From assembly GCA_945910005.1 (NCBI GenBank), contig OX246748.1:8843363-8907362 (forward strand): a DNA stretch of 64,000 nucleotides, given 5' to 3'. Made by a program: the position numbers and the translations under genes. Source of the stretch: Isoperla grammatica. Taxonomy: Eukaryota; Arthropoda; Insecta; Plecoptera; Perlodidae. Every line of letters begins with the position of its first letter. The stretch's first letter is position 1. Shown here in pieces: positions 62,856 to 64,000 of this stretch. The notes below the pieces were generated by a model that saw nothing but the letters and a program-made list of their open reading frames with translations, had not been told where the DNA came from and made no database searches.

Positions 62856-64000
62856 TATTGAACTATAGTATTGTAAATATATATAGTAGAACTTTATACA
62901 CTTCATTTTTATGTGTGCAGTTTTACTTTGTAACTGGACAAATAAGTCACATCACGTCGGGGGGTGATTGGTGGATAGGTTCAAGTAGGTTAGCTTGCAA
63001 GGAACGTTTTAGATGGAGGACAGAACACCCTGAGTCGAATTGACGGGAATCTGCATGAGAAGTAGTTTGTATAACAAGACATAACGTATAACAGGCTTGG
63101 ATATTCTCCATCATCGCTATCGTTCCATACAAAAGTACGAAAAGTCTTGTTCGGCAGTCGTAGTCTTTCACGAGGGGAAGATAAGACACGAACGAAAGAA
63201 GATATTCATTTAAGTTTAGTTATTGCTTGTTTGACGAGGATTTATAAAGCGCGGGATAATCTGATGCGTCCATCAATCTACAGGTTGGTGAGGATTGATA
63301 GTAGAAGTATTCAAGTATGCAAGTATGAAGAATTTTGTCACGTGATAAGACCACAGAAAAGTAAAACGAAATGCACGAGAGCCATACTTTGCGGGCAGTA
63401 GGACGAACGAGTTGGAGAGTTTTGGTGGACAGCGACGAGCGCCGACACAACACGACCGCTTGCGACAGAAGCCAGGTATGAAGTGAGCGCCTGCCTTATG
63501 TATGGAGGTGTGGTCTTGGTGGTGCGGAGAGGCGATGTTCTGTGGTCGACATTTTGGTGGCTACATTTGCCCATTATTATGTACTCAATGATGATTGATT
63601 GGTAATGGGGCTTTACGTCTCATATTTTTGCAACAATAGCTAATCGAGACGATGAGCGGGTGATCATAAAACTTTGTCGTAGTTAGTCAGAACTAACTAA
63701 CCAGACCCATTGTGCTATGGTACTATTGTCAATCGCATTCATTTCGACCACTTAAATTTAACCGTCTCTCCTTAGAGAAATCTTGGATACGCCACTTTCG
63801 GTTTACTCTCACGACAGGCATCGTCATGTTGAGAACTTCTATAGCAGCTCAATAGTAAGAAGCGTAATCGACAAAAACGCAACCGTAATGTGCTAGAAAA
63901 TACTTCATCACACCAATATACGAATGAAACTGTCTGACAGGTTAAGATCAATAGTCATGTTAAAAGAACAAGGAAAAAACTTTCCAAAATAAAAATAAGG
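62856..64000. other. Right flank of unit 3
   Basis: Collinear with 57541-58713. The + frame at 63147-63401 is also mostly open in unit 1, but differences between the copies change amino acids freely, so I do not treat it as a gene. A SINE B tail lies at 63593-63668. Confidence 0.5.

Larger units (their letters stand above)
60888..64000. repeat. EVE-bearing repeat, unit 3 (runs off the window)
   Basis: Begins at the GCTGTATAAAGCGGCTC junction with unit 2 and contains the best-preserved viral copy. The right flank (62856-64000) is collinear with 57541-58713 (for example GACGAGGATTTATAAAGCGC, AAGACCACAGAAAAGTAAAA). Confidence 0.88.

Noticed and set aside
63147..63401. 84-codon + frame in unit 3 with partner in unit 1
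   Set aside because: Differences between the units are mostly amino-acid changing and the reverse frames are open too; there is no sign of coding constraint.

Overview
The window reads as repeat-dominated nuclear DNA of an arthropod, most probably a crustacean or other pancrustacean. The evidence is one convincing host gene, a three-exon RR-2 cuticle protein gene (39.4-49.3 kb, + strand), which has a TATA box, an arthropod-type TCAGT initiator, GT/AG introns, a signal peptide and a chitin-binding domain. A U2 snRNA retropseudogene and non-LTR retroposons with target-site duplications (TSDs) are also eukaryotic. No prokaryotic gene organisation is present. The species cannot be fixed from the sequence.

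Most of the rest is made of short retroposons of about 305 bp, built from exchangeable modules. Family A has a tail with the core GGGCTTAACGTCTCATATTT and a head ending CCTGCCCA..TGGGCAGG. Family B has the same tail but a different body and head, recognised by CGCCTCTTACGACTAGCAGA and CCCCGGGCCCAGACGGG. Family C has the B-type head and a TGTTTAACGACGTA tail. Perfect 11-13 bp TSDs around several copies show LINE-type retroposition. The likely source of the machinery is an RT/RNase H LINE (17.0-19.2 kb) whose 3' end resembles the SINE tails. Every A, B and C copy I could orient, the LINE, its 3' fragments, a tRNA-derived SINE and the U2 pseudogene lie on the minus strand.

Layout: 0-5 kb holds SINEs, a 0.3-kb tandem duplication and a GC-rich degraded ORF zone. 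5.1-9.1 kb is a two-unit segmental duplication. 9-17 kb holds SINE tails, tRNA-derived SINEs, SINE mosaics and orphan ORFs of unknown origin. 17-19.3 kb is the LINE. 19.4-39.3 kb holds dense SINEs and minisatellites with periods of 18, 40, 50, 52 and 98 bp. 39.4-49.3 kb is the cuticle gene. Its introns hold LINE 3' ends, a 266-bp repeat and a retroposon that inserted exactly at the exon-2 splice donor and contains a 93-bp minisatellite. Its last coding block and stop are repeated seven times in the 3' UTR. 49.3-55.7 kb is AT-rich and sparse.

55.7-64 kb holds the most notable content: three related units, each carrying a decayed endogenous viral element from a bunyavirus-like L protein (RNA-dependent RNA polymerase motifs A, B, C and E visible). 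The viral segment lies inside a family-A retroposon and is flanked by near-identical 31-32 bp direct repeats. The middle copy has lost motif C at a MITE insertion and also carries the U2 retropseudogene. One-way retroposon orientation together with captured viral sequence is compatible with a unistrand piRNA-type locus, but that is a hypothesis that small-RNA data would have to test.
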